Positions 29,494 to 39,447 of a stretch of DNA of 64,000 nucleotides are shown here, piece after piece (position 1 is the stretch's first letter; every line of letters starts with the position of its first letter). A model generated the notes under the pieces. The model searched no databases. It was not told the origin of the DNA and worked only from the letters and a program-made list of their open reading frames with translations. The position numbers were made by a program, and so were the translations under genes. The DNA comes from Nitzschia sp. pyKryTriq1 (Eukaryota > Bacillariophyta > Bacillariophyceae > Bacillariales > Bacillariaceae), in assembly GCA_956465555.1 (NCBI GenBank), contig OY101121.1, positions 396,722 through 460,721 on the forward strand, written 5' to 3'.

Positions 29494-31233
29494 ATGGACC
29501 AATGTCAGGGATGCCTTAGCAGCATCTTCAGCGGTAATGGCGGCTGGTCACCACCAGGAGAAGATGCAGACTTCTTCGACTGGCGCTCCTCGAATAACTT
29601 TTTGATGGCCCAAGGGGCCTCCACGCCGGTGGAAGCGCCGGTGTTTGAGTCGTCATCGTCCAACCCATCTCCCCAAGATATTGATTATTTAATGGCCAAA
29701 GAAATGGCAGCCATGTCCTTGATGGAACGGGAGGTGGCAGAGAGCGAGGTTCATGGCATCAGCGATAACGTGGAAGATGAAAGACCTGAAATCCTGGACG
29801 ATTGTCTTGCGGAGATGGACCTGAATCTGGAAGAGATGAAAGCTGGAACCGCTTACGAGCTGGCAGAGAAAATGTCCAAGGAATACGTCACATCACGAAA
29901 GCTCCGTTCCTTGTTTATTCGGGCAGACCGTTGGAATACGTGGGAGGCTTCGGAGCGAATGATTAAATTCTTCGAACTCAAACGAAAATTGTTTGGCGAC
30001 GAAAAACTGGTGAAGGATATTCAGTTGGAAGATTTGGATGAAGACGATATGGACTCCCTTCGAGCAGGGCATCATCAGTTGTCTCCCCACAAGGATAGCG
30101 CAGGGCGATTGATTCTTGTCGGCATGATTGCTTTGCGCAAGTTCAAGACAATGGATAATATGGTACGTATCCCTGTGGGATAGTTGCACTCTATTTCCTA
30201 CTTCTTGAGGTGTTTAACTTTATGGACTAACACGCCATATGCATCTCGATGCTTTCGCTTTGTTGGATGGACAGCTACGGGCTGCGTATTACATGTACAT
30301 GTCCGCCGTGGAAACAGTAGAGTCCCAGCGTAAGGGTGTGACAGTCATAAGTTATACAGTAGACAATTCCCCCCGTTCCCAATTCGGGAATTTCCGGCAG
30401 TGTTTGCCTGTGCACTTGGCTTCCCATCACTTTTGCTACAATGATCCAAGGAGCTATGCCGAGGGCGCAAGGACTGTCTTACTCATGACGCGAGTCCAGC
30501 GGGCTCGCTTTCGAAGACATTATGGTAAGTTCATGCAGGCGAGGGTCTGATACCAGGAGTAACAAGACTTTGCACTTTCAAAGCGGCAGCTCGTCTTCTG
30601 ACCCTGGAACTGCTGTTGCTTGATTTAGGTAATCATTTGGAATGTCTTTATCGACTGAAGAGTTTTGGTATACCAGACAATGCCATTCCCGTCACAACGT
30701 CAGGAGAACTGTTGACATCGTATCACCTCTTTTGGCTAGAAACTCGGCGAGCCATGGAGCAAGCCAAGCATGTGGCGCATGGAGGCCCGTTGACGACTGC
30801 TGGCCTTGGTGGGTCCGCGACCCTTGGGATCTCATCGAGCTTAGGGTCAGTGTCGACTGAGATCATTGGGATTGACAAGAATATGACATCATCGCAGGAT
30901 CCTCTTCAACCTGGCAAGTATGATGTTTTGCTTGGTCGGGGTAAGACGGGCCAAGACCATCCCGGCAATCTCCGATTCCGCGAATTTATGGATAGATCAA
31001 TGAAGCAGTTTGAGCAGGGCACCAAATCAGAAACGATGGCCTTGGGGCAAGCTGCCGTGGACCTGGTAAAGGCATCGGGTGGTCGGTTTCTAAGCAAAGA
31101 AGGCAGCAAGGGATGGGAAGAGGTGGGCTTCGGGGCTTCGGCCAGAAAACGAGTGGTTTCCGCCTTTAAGAATCATCGACGGAAATTTCACAATGTCAAA
31201 ACTTTGATTCCATTGATCTCATCAAGTTCCTAA
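29494..31233 (+). CDS. CRAL-TRIO-like protein fused to a DUF6824 domain
   Basis: Three exons, 29494-30162, 30275-30524 and 30629-31233, join in frame to about 507 residues. Introns are 112 bp (GTACGT donor) and 104 bp (GTAAGT donor). The start is the ATG at 29494. Residues 1-125 are acidic. The middle (about 130-340) has the pattern of CRAL-TRIO lipid-binding proteins: helices RKLRSLFIRADRWNTWEASERMIKFFELKRKLFG, a GRLILVGMIAL strand, then a helix and the strand KGVTVISYTVD. The C-terminus (about 402-495) is DUF6824: DVLLGRGKTGQDHPGNLRFREF, GGRFLSKEG and ARKRVVSAFKNHRR. DUF6824 occurs mainly in stramenopiles and is suspected to bind nucleic acid, but this is not proven. A lipid-sensing nuclear regulator is an inference from the fusion. 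Confidence 0.82.
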
Positions 31234-31507
31234 TGCGAATAGTGGGGGGTTCATCATTGTGCATATGCGGGGTTCAGTCATGTTGCTCGTTGCGTCGAGC
31301 AGCGCGGCCGGCCGGGCGGTGCGGTCTGCCGGCTGAGAACATCAAGAAACGAACGGATTTCAGATTTTCGATTGTACCCGGTGGATTTTGAGCTCGCAGG
31401 TAGAAATGGACGAATTGATCGGATTGATTGATTGATTCATTCTTCATTCCATGTTCGTACTGCGAGGATCGCACTGATGCCAATACATAAACTCTTTCTG
31501 ACGAAAA

Positions 31508-32293
31508 ATGAACGCCTTCCTGTGTCAATTTCGGAGCCTTGCTCGCTGTTCTCCTCCTGCTCTCTACGGCAGTGGTATCGGATCTCTTCGAAAATCTCAA
31601 CTTTTGGATTCCTTGAGCAGGCGACCATTAAGCTCATCCGCAGAGTATTTGGCCTTTTCAAAGGTGGGTGACAATTTGAAGGGTCGGCTGCATGCAGCGG
31701 ACCACGTCCTTGAATGCTTCGACGACGACGATCTTATCTGCATTGCATGTGGTGGAAAGTCGACGGTCTTCTTGTATGATTTCGCTGGTGGCTGGGCATG
31801 TACCTCGGGTCTGCCGACGTTATTGTATAACAAACTCAATGGTCGTCAGCATATGCTTCCGAAAGCAAAATATGTCGCTTTGGGCTCCCAGGATCGATAC
31901 TACATCAGTTTTGAAGATGGAAAATCTGAATGGGTCGGTTGTGAGGAGATGACAACCTTTCTCCAGAGTGAAGAGGACTTAGATAGAGAAGTCGTATCGG
32001 TTGCTTTTGGTTTTGATTGGGATTCTTATTTCATCGTATATGAAGACGGCGGCTTTTCTTACCAAAATGTTCCTTGCGGATTGGACGATCATATGGAGAA
32101 GCGTTGGCTTGAAGGAGACATCAAGTGTGTCTCGTTAGGGCCAGCTGGGGAATGGTTTCTCCAAATAAAAAGTGGTCATTGGTGGGCCAATGGGATGACT
32201 CCCGAGGCAGACGAAAAAGTTGAAAAGCACAAGAATGAGCTGACATTTCTGGACTTTGGTGATGATGGTACCTATTTGCTTCGTCACAAGTAA
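31508..32293 (+). CDS. Hypothetical protein with organellar-type leader
   Basis: A single exon of 261 residues from the ATG at 31508. The first ~45 residues are rich in Arg, Ser and Leu with no acidic residues (FRSLARCSPPALYGSG... SRRPLSSS), as in a mitochondrial presequence. The body contains repeated short beta-type motifs of the form [aromatic]-x-[DE]-DG-x-[SF]: YYISFEDGKSEWVG, YFIVYEDGGFSYQNV and WFLQIKSGHWWANG. They are spaced about 45-50 residues apart and suggest a repeat or propeller-like fold. I recognise no named family. The gene follows the DUF6824 fusion gene on the same strand. Confidence 0.6.
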   Translation: MNAFLCQFRSLARCSPPALYGSGIGSLRKSQLLDSLSRRPLSSSAEYLAFSKVGDNLKGRLHAADHVLECFDDDDLICIACGGKSTVFLYDFAGGWACTSGLPTLLYNKLNGRQHMLPKAKYVALGSQDRYYISFEDGKSEWVGCEEMTTFLQSEEDLDREVVSVAFGFDWDSYFIVYEDGGFSYQNVPCGLDDHMEKRWLEGDIKCVSLGPAGEWFLQIKSGHWWANGMTPEADEKVEKHKNELTFLDFGDDGTYLLRHK

Positions 32294-32848
32294 TTTCTCT
32301 ATGTCCTCGTACCCAGCAGTGGCTAACGTGTCTGGCTGACTTGAGCGTCTTCAGCACTCTTGACTATACCACTCGTGTTGATAGGATTCATAGTAATCAA
32401 GTAGTAGATCATTGATACGAAATATTCGAGGTACGGAAATCAAATAAAGTACAGTACCACTTGTTCATTCAGCACAGCTTGGATTTCCTCCTCTAGACTT
32501 GCTGACGATGACAAAGAGAGAATTATTAAGATAGGGCCGAGGATGTATCCTTTACAATACTATACCTCTACTACTAGAGTATCATCATCTTTCGTCGTAG
32601 CACTATCCTCGACAACATCATCATTATTTGTATTTCAAAGAGTACATTTAACTTTATCTCTCTTTCGAACAACTAGTACATATAGCCAGTAGTAGCTTTC
32701 CTAGAAAAGTAACAACAAAGAGAAAAGCTGCGACTCTCTGTCGTCTTCGTACTAGCGTTATCACACCGATAACACTATCCACCCAAAACAACAAAGAAGA
32801 GTCGAGCACAGTACCCGACCTTTCTTGGATTGGGGGTGAAAACGTCCT
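32294..32848. other. Intergenic, convergent
   Basis: No coding region. It has several short TACT/AGTA-rich stretches (for example CTCTACTACTAGAG near 32569) of the kind seen around other gene ends here. Confidence 0.4.
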
Positions 32849-33181
32849 CTAACAGTCTAAGGGGAATTTTTCTCCATTGTCGCAGGGCGCCACAGCGAAA
32901 ATCGGACACTGCCAAGATCCTTCGAAACAAGTGCACTGCATGATGGGTGTGCTCACGAATTCGGTACAGGTACTAGTATCCGTCGGCAGGCATACAGGAT
33001 TGTAGCCGCAAGTCGATTGTCGCTTGCTGGCAAAGCAGCAGGCGTCACCGTCACTCGGAGCTGTGTTGGGGCACTTGTTCTTGTTGCAGCGAAGAGCTCG
33101 TCCTCCTAGGGCGCCCCCGTCCACAACAAGAACAGCAGCGAAGACAAATAAAAAATGGACAATCATGGCGAGCTTGAACAT
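32849..33181 (-). CDS. Small secreted Cys-rich protein
   Basis: A single exon of 110 residues with an ATG start. The N-terminus is a clear signal peptide (FKLAMIVHFLFVFAAVLVVDGGALG). The mature ~85 residues contain 12 cysteines arranged as CNKNKCPN, ACC, STCGYNPVC, STC, QCTC, WQC, PC and a C-terminal DC, so a compact disulphide-rich fold is likely. There is no membrane anchor and no known family that I recognise. Candidate roles such as wall protein, signalling peptide or inhibitor cannot be separated from sequence alone. Confidence 0.7.
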   Translation of the reverse strand: MFKLAMIVHFLFVFAAVLVVDGGALGGRALRCNKNKCPNTAPSDGDACCFASKRQSTCGYNPVCLPTDTSTCTEFVSTPIMQCTCFEGSWQCPIFAVAPCDNGEKFPLDC

Positions 33182-33992
33182 GGTGATGAAAGAAGAGAGT
33201 TATCGAAGATTTTCAACAAAAGGATGAGGAAGCACTGCTGGGTGGGATTATGCGAGGTGGGCAAGGTTTTGACTTTTGAAGTCGATAGTCTGGTCTACAA
33301 TAAGGATTCGTACGGTGTAGTACAGGAAATTTACAATGTCTACCTAGATGTGCTTTTCGTGATGAACCAACAATCGGCATGCATGCATGCATGCATGCCG
33401 GTTTTCGGTTTTGGGGCGATCAGTACAAGTACCTGCAATGTACTGTAGGGGTTAAACAAGAGAGTAGAAAACGGTCTTGTAGTTGAGGCATAAATAATAT
33501 ACTTCGTAAAAGACCGACTATAAATGTTCGTTCACGAGTTATTAATTAATAAATAATTGCTTAATTAATGGTACCACCAGTACCGTACAGTATGATCGAT
33601 ACCGATCCGCCGGGTCTTTTATTAGAGTTTCGCCGAACGATCCTGCTGCTGATGCGCCCCCGAACGAGAGATCATCGAGCCGGCGACGTTACTTTGTACG
33701 TACCGGTACGTCACAAACAGAGCGAGCAGGTCAGATCTTTTCCCAAAAAGAAAAACCACGCGATGCCACGATGCGACGATGACGCATCAACAACCACGAC
33801 AACGCCGTTTTCTCGGCACAAAATTCACCATCGCATCGATTGTCCAAAGCTGACAATCATGTCTCACATCATCATACCATAGGATAACGTTAACTGCTCG
33901 AGTACCGTCCGTCGCTAGGATCCATCCATCAATCGCCCCTCCAACAACGTGCGATCATCCTCAGAAGAATCATCATCTAGGCAAGAGAAAAA
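33182..33992. other. Divergent intergenic region
   Basis: No gene is supported. It includes a (GCAT)n microsatellite at about 33377-33399 and a TACGTACCGGTACGT palindrome near 33697-33711. Confidence 0.45.
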
Positions 33993-34532
33993 ATGACACC
34001 ACCGCGATCATCTACCGGTACAAGATTTCCGGCTTTCCGATGGAGCAGGGCCCTGCAAGCGCTGGTGCTTCTTGTGTCGACCAGCAGTATGATACAAGCT
34101 TGGTCGTCCATGTCCGGCGCCACAAACCCGAAGAATCGTCCACCACCACCGCCGTCTCGACGATCTTTTTTCTCCCAACTAGCATTCGGCGCTTCTGCTC
34201 TGGCAGTAGTCAATAGTCATATTACCCAACAACCTGCTTTGGCTTTGGATATGGATGCCTTTGTTCAAAAGGAACTTTCCAATGAAGTTTGCGACGAACG
34301 CACCAATAAAAAATGCATGCCGAAACTGACTGACGATCAAGCTCTTTGTCGCTTCGGACAACCGAGCAAAGAAACGGGAGAAGCGTGTCTGAGAGCGGGT
34401 ATGTCGACGAAGCGGCCATCGGGGGTGGATGCCTTTGGAAAAGTGGATCGAGGAGAATACACGCGTTGTAAAGCCAAGTATGTGGATGACGGAAAGAGCA
34501 ACAATTTGGTCAAGGAATGGAATTGTCAATAG
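33993..34532 (+). CDS. Predicted thylakoid lumen protein of unknown function
   Basis: A single exon of 179 residues from an ATG preceded by AAAA. The leader has the full set of complex-plastid signals. A hydrophobic signal peptide (LQALVLLVSTSSMIQAWSS) is followed by a Pro/Arg transit stretch, then a twin-arginine segment (SRRSFFSQLAFGASALAVV) ending PALALD. The mature part is about 93 residues and carries five cysteines (CDERTNKKC, LC, EACLRAG, RC, NC). It has no motif of a named photosystem subunit that I can identify. The combination points to a small soluble lumen protein, perhaps a peripheral photosystem component specific to algae with complex plastids; that role is inference. Confidence 0.7.
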   Translation: MTPPRSSTGTRFPAFRWSRALQALVLLVSTSSMIQAWSSMSGATNPKNRPPPPPSRRSFFSQLAFGASALAVVNSHITQQPALALDMDAFVQKELSNEVCDERTNKKCMPKLTDDQALCRFGQPSKETGEACLRAGMSTKRPSGVDAFGKVDRGEYTRCKAKYVDDGKSNNLVKEWNCQ

Positions 34533-35027
34533 TAGAAAATCAAGCAAGCAACATACGGCGGTTCCGCACCACCACTATCTATAGCTCTACTAGAGATAGA
34601 GATATAGGTATGCTTCTACTAGTAGGAGGAGTATTACCTTATACGTCGACACCACGCAAGCTCAAAAGAAAAAATTATACTAGCACCAAGATCTGATCTC
34701 CGGTCGATGAGGACGAGTCCGAGCGCAGGCGACTGACGGCCATCAAGGCATATACGTGGTGCGTTTTTTCAATTGACTGAATGACTTCTTCGATCAAACC
34801 AACGTTCATTATTATTGTTGGACAACAAACGCGTGCGTGCGAGTGTTTCCTGCTGCCGATCTTGAAGAACAAAAAGAATGGCCGATGTCAGTTCTCGGTT
34901 ATTCTTTGGCTCTACGCATTATCTTCTTGACAAAACGGCAACAATTTCAAAACACAAGAAACACAGGATCATTGTTTTATTCTTATCTGATCCACATCGA
35001 CCTTCGAACCGACCTCCAGTACAAACG
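34533..35027. other. Intergenic
   Basis: No separate gene. A frame open from an ATG at 34878 runs into the next gene, but its first 50 residues lack a plausible leader and the internal ATG at 35028 starts a clear signal peptide. CTACTAGTAG-type palindromes occur near 34590-34630. Confidence 0.45.
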
Positions 35028-35777
35028 ATGAAATTGGCCCTCTCTTCCATCGTCGTGTCTCTTTTTGTGGCTTCTGTCAATTCCTTTGTCTCGATCCAGT
35101 ATTCTTCGTTTGGGCTGAAACCTCTGGTTCTTGTTGGCGCTGCTACCACAAGCACCAGTCGGGGTGCGGGTGTGAACGACTTGTTCAAAGGCGAGGAAGA
35201 AATTATTCCCATTGCAGAACACTACTTGCGTGCCAAATATCAAAACACAATCAGTGCCGCCGGACATACAATCTGTGACAAGAGCGATGCCACGGAGATT
35301 CTTCGGTCCATCCTCCCCCCTGTGACTCCCGAGGAACTGGAAAAAGAAGTCCAAGCCACGCTCAGCCAGTTTCCGGGAAATTCCATCAATGAAGATGACT
35401 TTGTCAGTGCATTGATCGATAATTCCTACTGGCAATCTGCAGGACCGCTGGTGGTGAAGGAGCTTATTTATTTTGACGCCTTGTATGCCTACTACAAAAC
35501 AGGGAAATCCTTGCTTGACAATGATGACTACTCGACACTCAAGGACAATTTGAGCTGGGAGGGAAGCAGTGTGGCGATGATGAAGGCCAATGAAGCATTG
35601 TTCATTACCGCTATTGCCAGTAGCAAACGAGGGCAGGCAATCATGGACGATGCCGAGTATGCTACTCTCAAAAAGGAGCTGCAAAGCGAAAAATCGTGGG
35701 TCACGGCTCGAGGCCAAGACGCGTTGGAAAAACTAGGGTTGGGTTCATTCCTCGGATACCTCCATCGAGTATTGTAA
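35028..35777 (+). CDS. Predicted plastid-targeted protein with duplicated helical motif
   Basis: About 249 residues from the ATG at 35028, chosen because it begins a signal peptide (MKLALSSIVVSLFVASVNSF) whose end resembles the ASAF plastid motif. A longer form from 34878 is possible. The body is soluble and helical. Two related segments, LLDNDDYSTLKDNLSWEGSS and IMDDAEYATLKKELQSEKSW, about 45 residues apart, share D-[DE]-x-Y-x-x-L-K-x-x-L. Similar short motifs occur in several plastid proteins of algae and plants, for example near PGRL1-like sequences, but I would not assign a family on that basis. The C-terminus (LGSFLGYLHRVL) is weakly hydrophobic. Confidence 0.6.
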   Translation: MKLALSSIVVSLFVASVNSFVSIQYSSFGLKPLVLVGAATTSTSRGAGVNDLFKGEEEIIPIAEHYLRAKYQNTISAAGHTICDKSDATEILRSILPPVTPEELEKEVQATLSQFPGNSINEDDFVSALIDNSYWQSAGPLVVKELIYFDALYAYYKTGKSLLDNDDYSTLKDNLSWEGSSVAMMKANEALFITAIASSKRGQAIMDDAEYATLKKELQSEKSWVTARGQDALEKLGLGSFLGYLHRVL

Positions 35778-36180
35778 TAAGACGATCCTCCACTTCTGAA
35801 TGCATGTTTTGAGTTCTGGCTGTGCATGAGCCTTCGGCTGCTACAGACTGTACCGGTAGCTACTCGCAACGACTCCTCAGAACGGAACCCGAATGAGAAG
35901 AGCTCACCAGAGTGTGAGAAAAGTCTACGTTATGAACCCCCTCATCAATAGTGTCTTTTATAGGGTTAAAAAATCTCTAGCTAATAGAGTAGTTCGAACA
36001 GCTACAGTATTATAGCTATCGTGCGTGGAAAGTAGAAGATCATCGTCCGCCTCCGTCCGTCGATGTGGGACACGACTTACTCGAATAAAACTTGGATCTT
36101 ATACGAAGTCCTGCAGCGAAGAAAGATCGAGAGCAGATTTATTGCGAGATGTGCGGCGGCGTTTGGGTGGAAATTCCAAA
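35778..36180. other. Intergenic
   Basis: No gene is supported. The frame of the next gene is open back to 36025, but without an ATG before 36181. Confidence 0.4.
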
Positions 36181-37455
36181 ATGCAACCGAAAAAGCAACG
36201 CGAAACGCGAAACCCACCCATCACCCTCCCACCTCCCACCACCTCCCACATCGTCCCGCCAACGATAACGATAACGATAGCCATGACATCCAAGCAGGAT
36301 GAACATCACCAGCCACCAGTTCAAATGGCCCGGTATAGGTCGGTCCTCAAGGAATTCATGGACTTCAAACTCGATGTTCTCCATGACCCAAACGAAGAAT
36401 TCTCCCGGGAACAACTTCTTACCATTCGTCCCACCGATATTGCACGATGGATGTGTCAAAAGGTGTACGGAATTCCCGACCTGTCGACGGCGGTGGCTGC
36501 GGTAGCAGCAGTAGGTCGGGATGAACTCCATGTACGTTCCAGCTCTCTGGGATATTATAAAAAGGCCCTATCCTACTTTATACCCGATCGTCACAACACG
36601 TGGGACGAGGAGACGGAACGCGGGAATCCAACCAGATCCAAGGAGGTACTGGATGTCATCAAAGCAGTCAAGGAGAAAGAGGGGACCGTCAGAAGAAGAA
36701 GCCATAAAGGACAACGACAACAAGGCAATATCATCAATAGCACACCAAAAAGCAAAGCAGCAGGAAGGCGAACGACCGAGGCCGAGGCGGACGATGGAAA
36801 TGACGAAGACGAGCGCAAGAATGGAGCTGATGGCCCTGATGGTGGCGAAGGCATTACTACTACTGTGACTAGAAAGGAACACTTGGCACTAGTGGAGGAA
36901 GTGAGGAATCTGAGAGCTGAGAATCGACAGCTTCGCGATCGGATGGAACGGTTAGAGGCAAGGATATTGGATCGTGCTGGCCTGACGACTGGTGCTTCCA
37001 ATCAAGGTTCCAATAAGAATGGAAAGAAAATCAATCGGGCAGCTCGAAAGCAGCCTGGTGCAGCACGAGCTCAAAGTCCTGGACAAAAAGTAGTACCACC
37101 GGTCAGGCGACAGCAGACGAATGCCAAGAACAAAACTCCCCCGCCAGCAGACTTGAGCCCACATCCAAGAACTCTTTATCTAATGTGGCAAGAGTGGGAG
37201 TTTGGCATTGGAGGACGCAAGGCTGCCAGATTGTTCACTGTCGAAGAACGAGGACGAGTAAAGTATTTATATTCTCGTCGTAAGATTGTTTGGGACGCGA
37301 TTTCGTCCCAAGTCGCTTCAGGCCATACGGCTGATAGAGCAATTGAACGACTGTATGCCCTTTATGGAAAGAACACCACACCAACCGGAATAGTTCTCAA
37401 ACTCCGCAAGGATAAGCAACAATATGGAGGGTTGTTGCATCCCGATTTAAGGTAG
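36181..37455 (+). CDS. GCR1-type DNA-binding protein, possibly Crypton-derived
   Basis: About 424 residues from the ATG at 36181; ATG 36283 is an alternative start. Residues ~50-155 form a helical domain (YRSVLKEFMDFKLDVLHDP, ARWMCQKVYG, SLGYYKKALSYFIPDRH) resembling the N-terminal core-binding domain of tyrosine recombinases. A basic and acidic linker is followed by a coiled coil at about 235-265 (LALVEEVRNLRAENRQLRDRMERLEARIL). The C-terminal ~75 residues match the GCR1_C DNA-binding pattern: LYLMWQEWEFGIGGRKAARLFTVEERGRVKYLYSRRKIVWDAI, then AIERLYALYG. GCR1_C occurs in fungal activators and in Crypton tyrosine-recombinase transposons. No recombinase catalytic domain (R-H-R-Y) is present, so this is probably a transcription factor or a domesticated element protein. 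Confidence 0.75.
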   Translation: MQPKKQRETRNPPITLPPPTTSHIVPPTITITIAMTSKQDEHHQPPVQMARYRSVLKEFMDFKLDVLHDPNEEFSREQLLTIRPTDIARWMCQKVYGIPDLSTAVAAVAAVGRDELHVRSSSLGYYKKALSYFIPDRHNTWDEETERGNPTRSKEVLDVIKAVKEKEGTVRRRSHKGQRQQGNIINSTPKSKAAGRRTTEAEADDGNDEDERKNGADGPDGGEGITTTVTRKEHLALVEEVRNLRAENRQLRDRMERLEARILDRAGLTTGASNQGSNKNGKKINRAARKQPGAARAQSPGQKVVPPVRRQQTNAKNKTPPPADLSPHPRTLYLMWQEWEFGIGGRKAARLFTVEERGRVKYLYSRRKIVWDAISSQVASGHTADRAIERLYALYGKNTTPTGIVLKLRKDKQQYGGLLHPDLR

Positions 37456-37699
37456 AGGTAGTACGTAGTATCAGTAGGCTAGTTTGTACGTAACTGCACC
37501 CATTTTATTCAAGCTCAAGTGTGCAGCCGGTAGCTACACATGAAGTACACTTCGATTTGCTCCATAAAGAGAAGAAGAAAAACTTGCTACATCTCCATTA
37601 GAAGTTGCTCTCTTCTCTTGAGATTCTTTTCTCTAGATTTATCATCATGCGCTGTCTGTCTGTCTAGCTATTAGCTTCTACGTCCCCCTTTTTCTATTA

Positions 37700-39264
37700 T
37701 TATTCTTCTGTATCATTAGTAGTAGCTGGCCGCTTTTTCTCTACAAGTCGTTCCATCTCATCCCCTTGAGACGCCAGTACTTGAATCAATTCAAAATACA
37801 CCGCGATTCCCTCCAAATAATTGCTCTCCAAAATGTATTCATCGTGCTCGTGCAGCAAGATCTCCGTGTTGCGCATGGGCGAAAATCCCAGAGCTCGAAT
37901 GCCCAGTGCCCTCAGAAATCTAGAATCCGTGGCAGCAGGAAAGACTTGGGGGACCAAATCAATACCCAACGATCCTAATGTATCGCAAAAGAGACCGTAC
38001 CAAGGATTGACTTGTCGGTCAGTATTGGTGGTAGCATGCTTCATGGCCGAATTCTGGTCTTCCAAATAACTCCACGTGACGGCTCCCGGAGTCAAACTAC
38101 ATTCTTGGCACCATTGATCCAACATATCCTTCATATCGGAGGGTTCCATGTGCGGACTGATTCGAATATCCAAGCTGCACTTGGCTTGTGGTGGAACACA
38201 ATTGTAGGCAAATGTATTGCCAACGGGCACTCCTGCTTGCAAGGTAGTAATATTCAAAGAGGTCACATCACCCAACTGCTTTTGCTTGAGCACTGCATGC
38301 GTACAATTTTCATGCTCCTTCATACCCAATTGATCCTTTTGTCCTTGCCGAAAGGCGAGTGCCTTTTTTGTCAATTCCAATAGTTGTTCCACGGCCGTAT
38401 TTTCAATGAATCGACTCCCATGTCCTGTCGGGCCTTTGGCCGTCACATCAATCCACCACGGAAGGCGTTCCCCATAAAAGACATCCATCGTATTGGCAGT
38501 GGACGCCAATCCTTCATCCAACGCCAAGGCAATGCCGGATGAAAATGACTTGTACAAGGAAGATTCCAAAAAGGCTGCCATGCCCGACCCCCCAATTTCT
38601 TCGTCTGGTACAAAGGTCAAATAAATCGATCGATGCGGACTATATCCCGTCAGAATGATTTGCCTCAAGGCTTCTATGTATTGCATGCATACACATTTCT
38701 GTTGGTGGCGGTGGTGGTGGAAGAATCGCCGTGGTCGTAAAGAGGATGAGGATGAGGAGTGAGTGAGCGAGTCGAGTCGCCAAGCTTTTAGAGAAGACAA
38801 ATCCTGAAACAACCAATGATCGGCCGTCCGAGTCAGTGACGACTTACCATATCTTGCGTCCCTCGTCCATAGATCTTTCCATCTTTTCGAATCGCCGCAA
38901 ATGGTGGAACCGTCCACGCCTCGACATCCGCAGGAACGACATCGTAATGGGAATTCAACAAAAGAATCGGCAAGCTCGGATCTTGTCCTTTCCAGTGCGC
39001 CACCACAACGGGCGAATGTTCCGGAGCTTCTTCTAGGTACGTTACCGAATCGAGAGCCCCCAATCCTTCCAATTGCGTTTTGAGAAAGGCGGCACATTCC
39101 TTGTAGGCACCGGTTTGGGGAGACGTAGCCGAGACGGTTTCGAAGCGAACAAACTCTTGGAAGAGACCCAGGGCAGCTTCGGCTTCTTCCTCCGATAAGG
39201 AAAGCAACGGCTTGATATTGGGTTTACTAGGACTTGTATTGTCGTTGGAAGCGGTTGCGCTCAT
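37700..39264 (-). CDS. ACY1: Aminoacylase-1 (M20 metallopeptidase)
   Basis: Two exons, 39264-38848 and 38698-37700, give about 471 residues; the 149-bp intron has a GTAAGT donor and a CAG acceptor. The join restores IYGRGTQDMKCVCMQYIEALR, which matches the family metal-site region. Metal and catalytic residues are visible: HYDVVP (His, Asp), GRGTQDM (Asp), DEEIGG (catalytic Glu and metal Glu), and the C-terminal HEHDEYI. The dimerisation domain follows KGPTGHGSRF. Aminoacylase-1 hydrolyses N-acyl-L-amino acids in the cytosol. No organelle leader is present. The gene converges with the GCR1-type gene, 244 bp away. Confidence 0.93.
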
Positions 39265-39438
39265 GATGTCTTTGTAGTTTTGTTGTTGCTGTTTGGTTTA
39301 AATGTGCAGTGCAACAGTAGATTAGAACTCAACTAAAGTGCGATGCTGCTGTTGACGTCTCCTCGTTCCGCCGCGATGACGCGCTCTCGCCATGGTCCAT
39401 GCATGGTCGGATGGAGATGGTGAGAAACGAAAAAGTGG

Positions 39439-39447
39439 ATCTTCTTG
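39439..39447. repeat. Target-site duplication, left side of right mobile element
   Basis: ATCTTCTTG directly precedes the element and recurs exactly at 41583-41591. Confidence 0.85.

Noticed and set aside
34878-35027. N-terminal extension of the plastid protein from an upstream ATG
   Set aside because: The added 50 residues have no signal peptide, whereas the ATG at 35028 starts a typical plastid leader.
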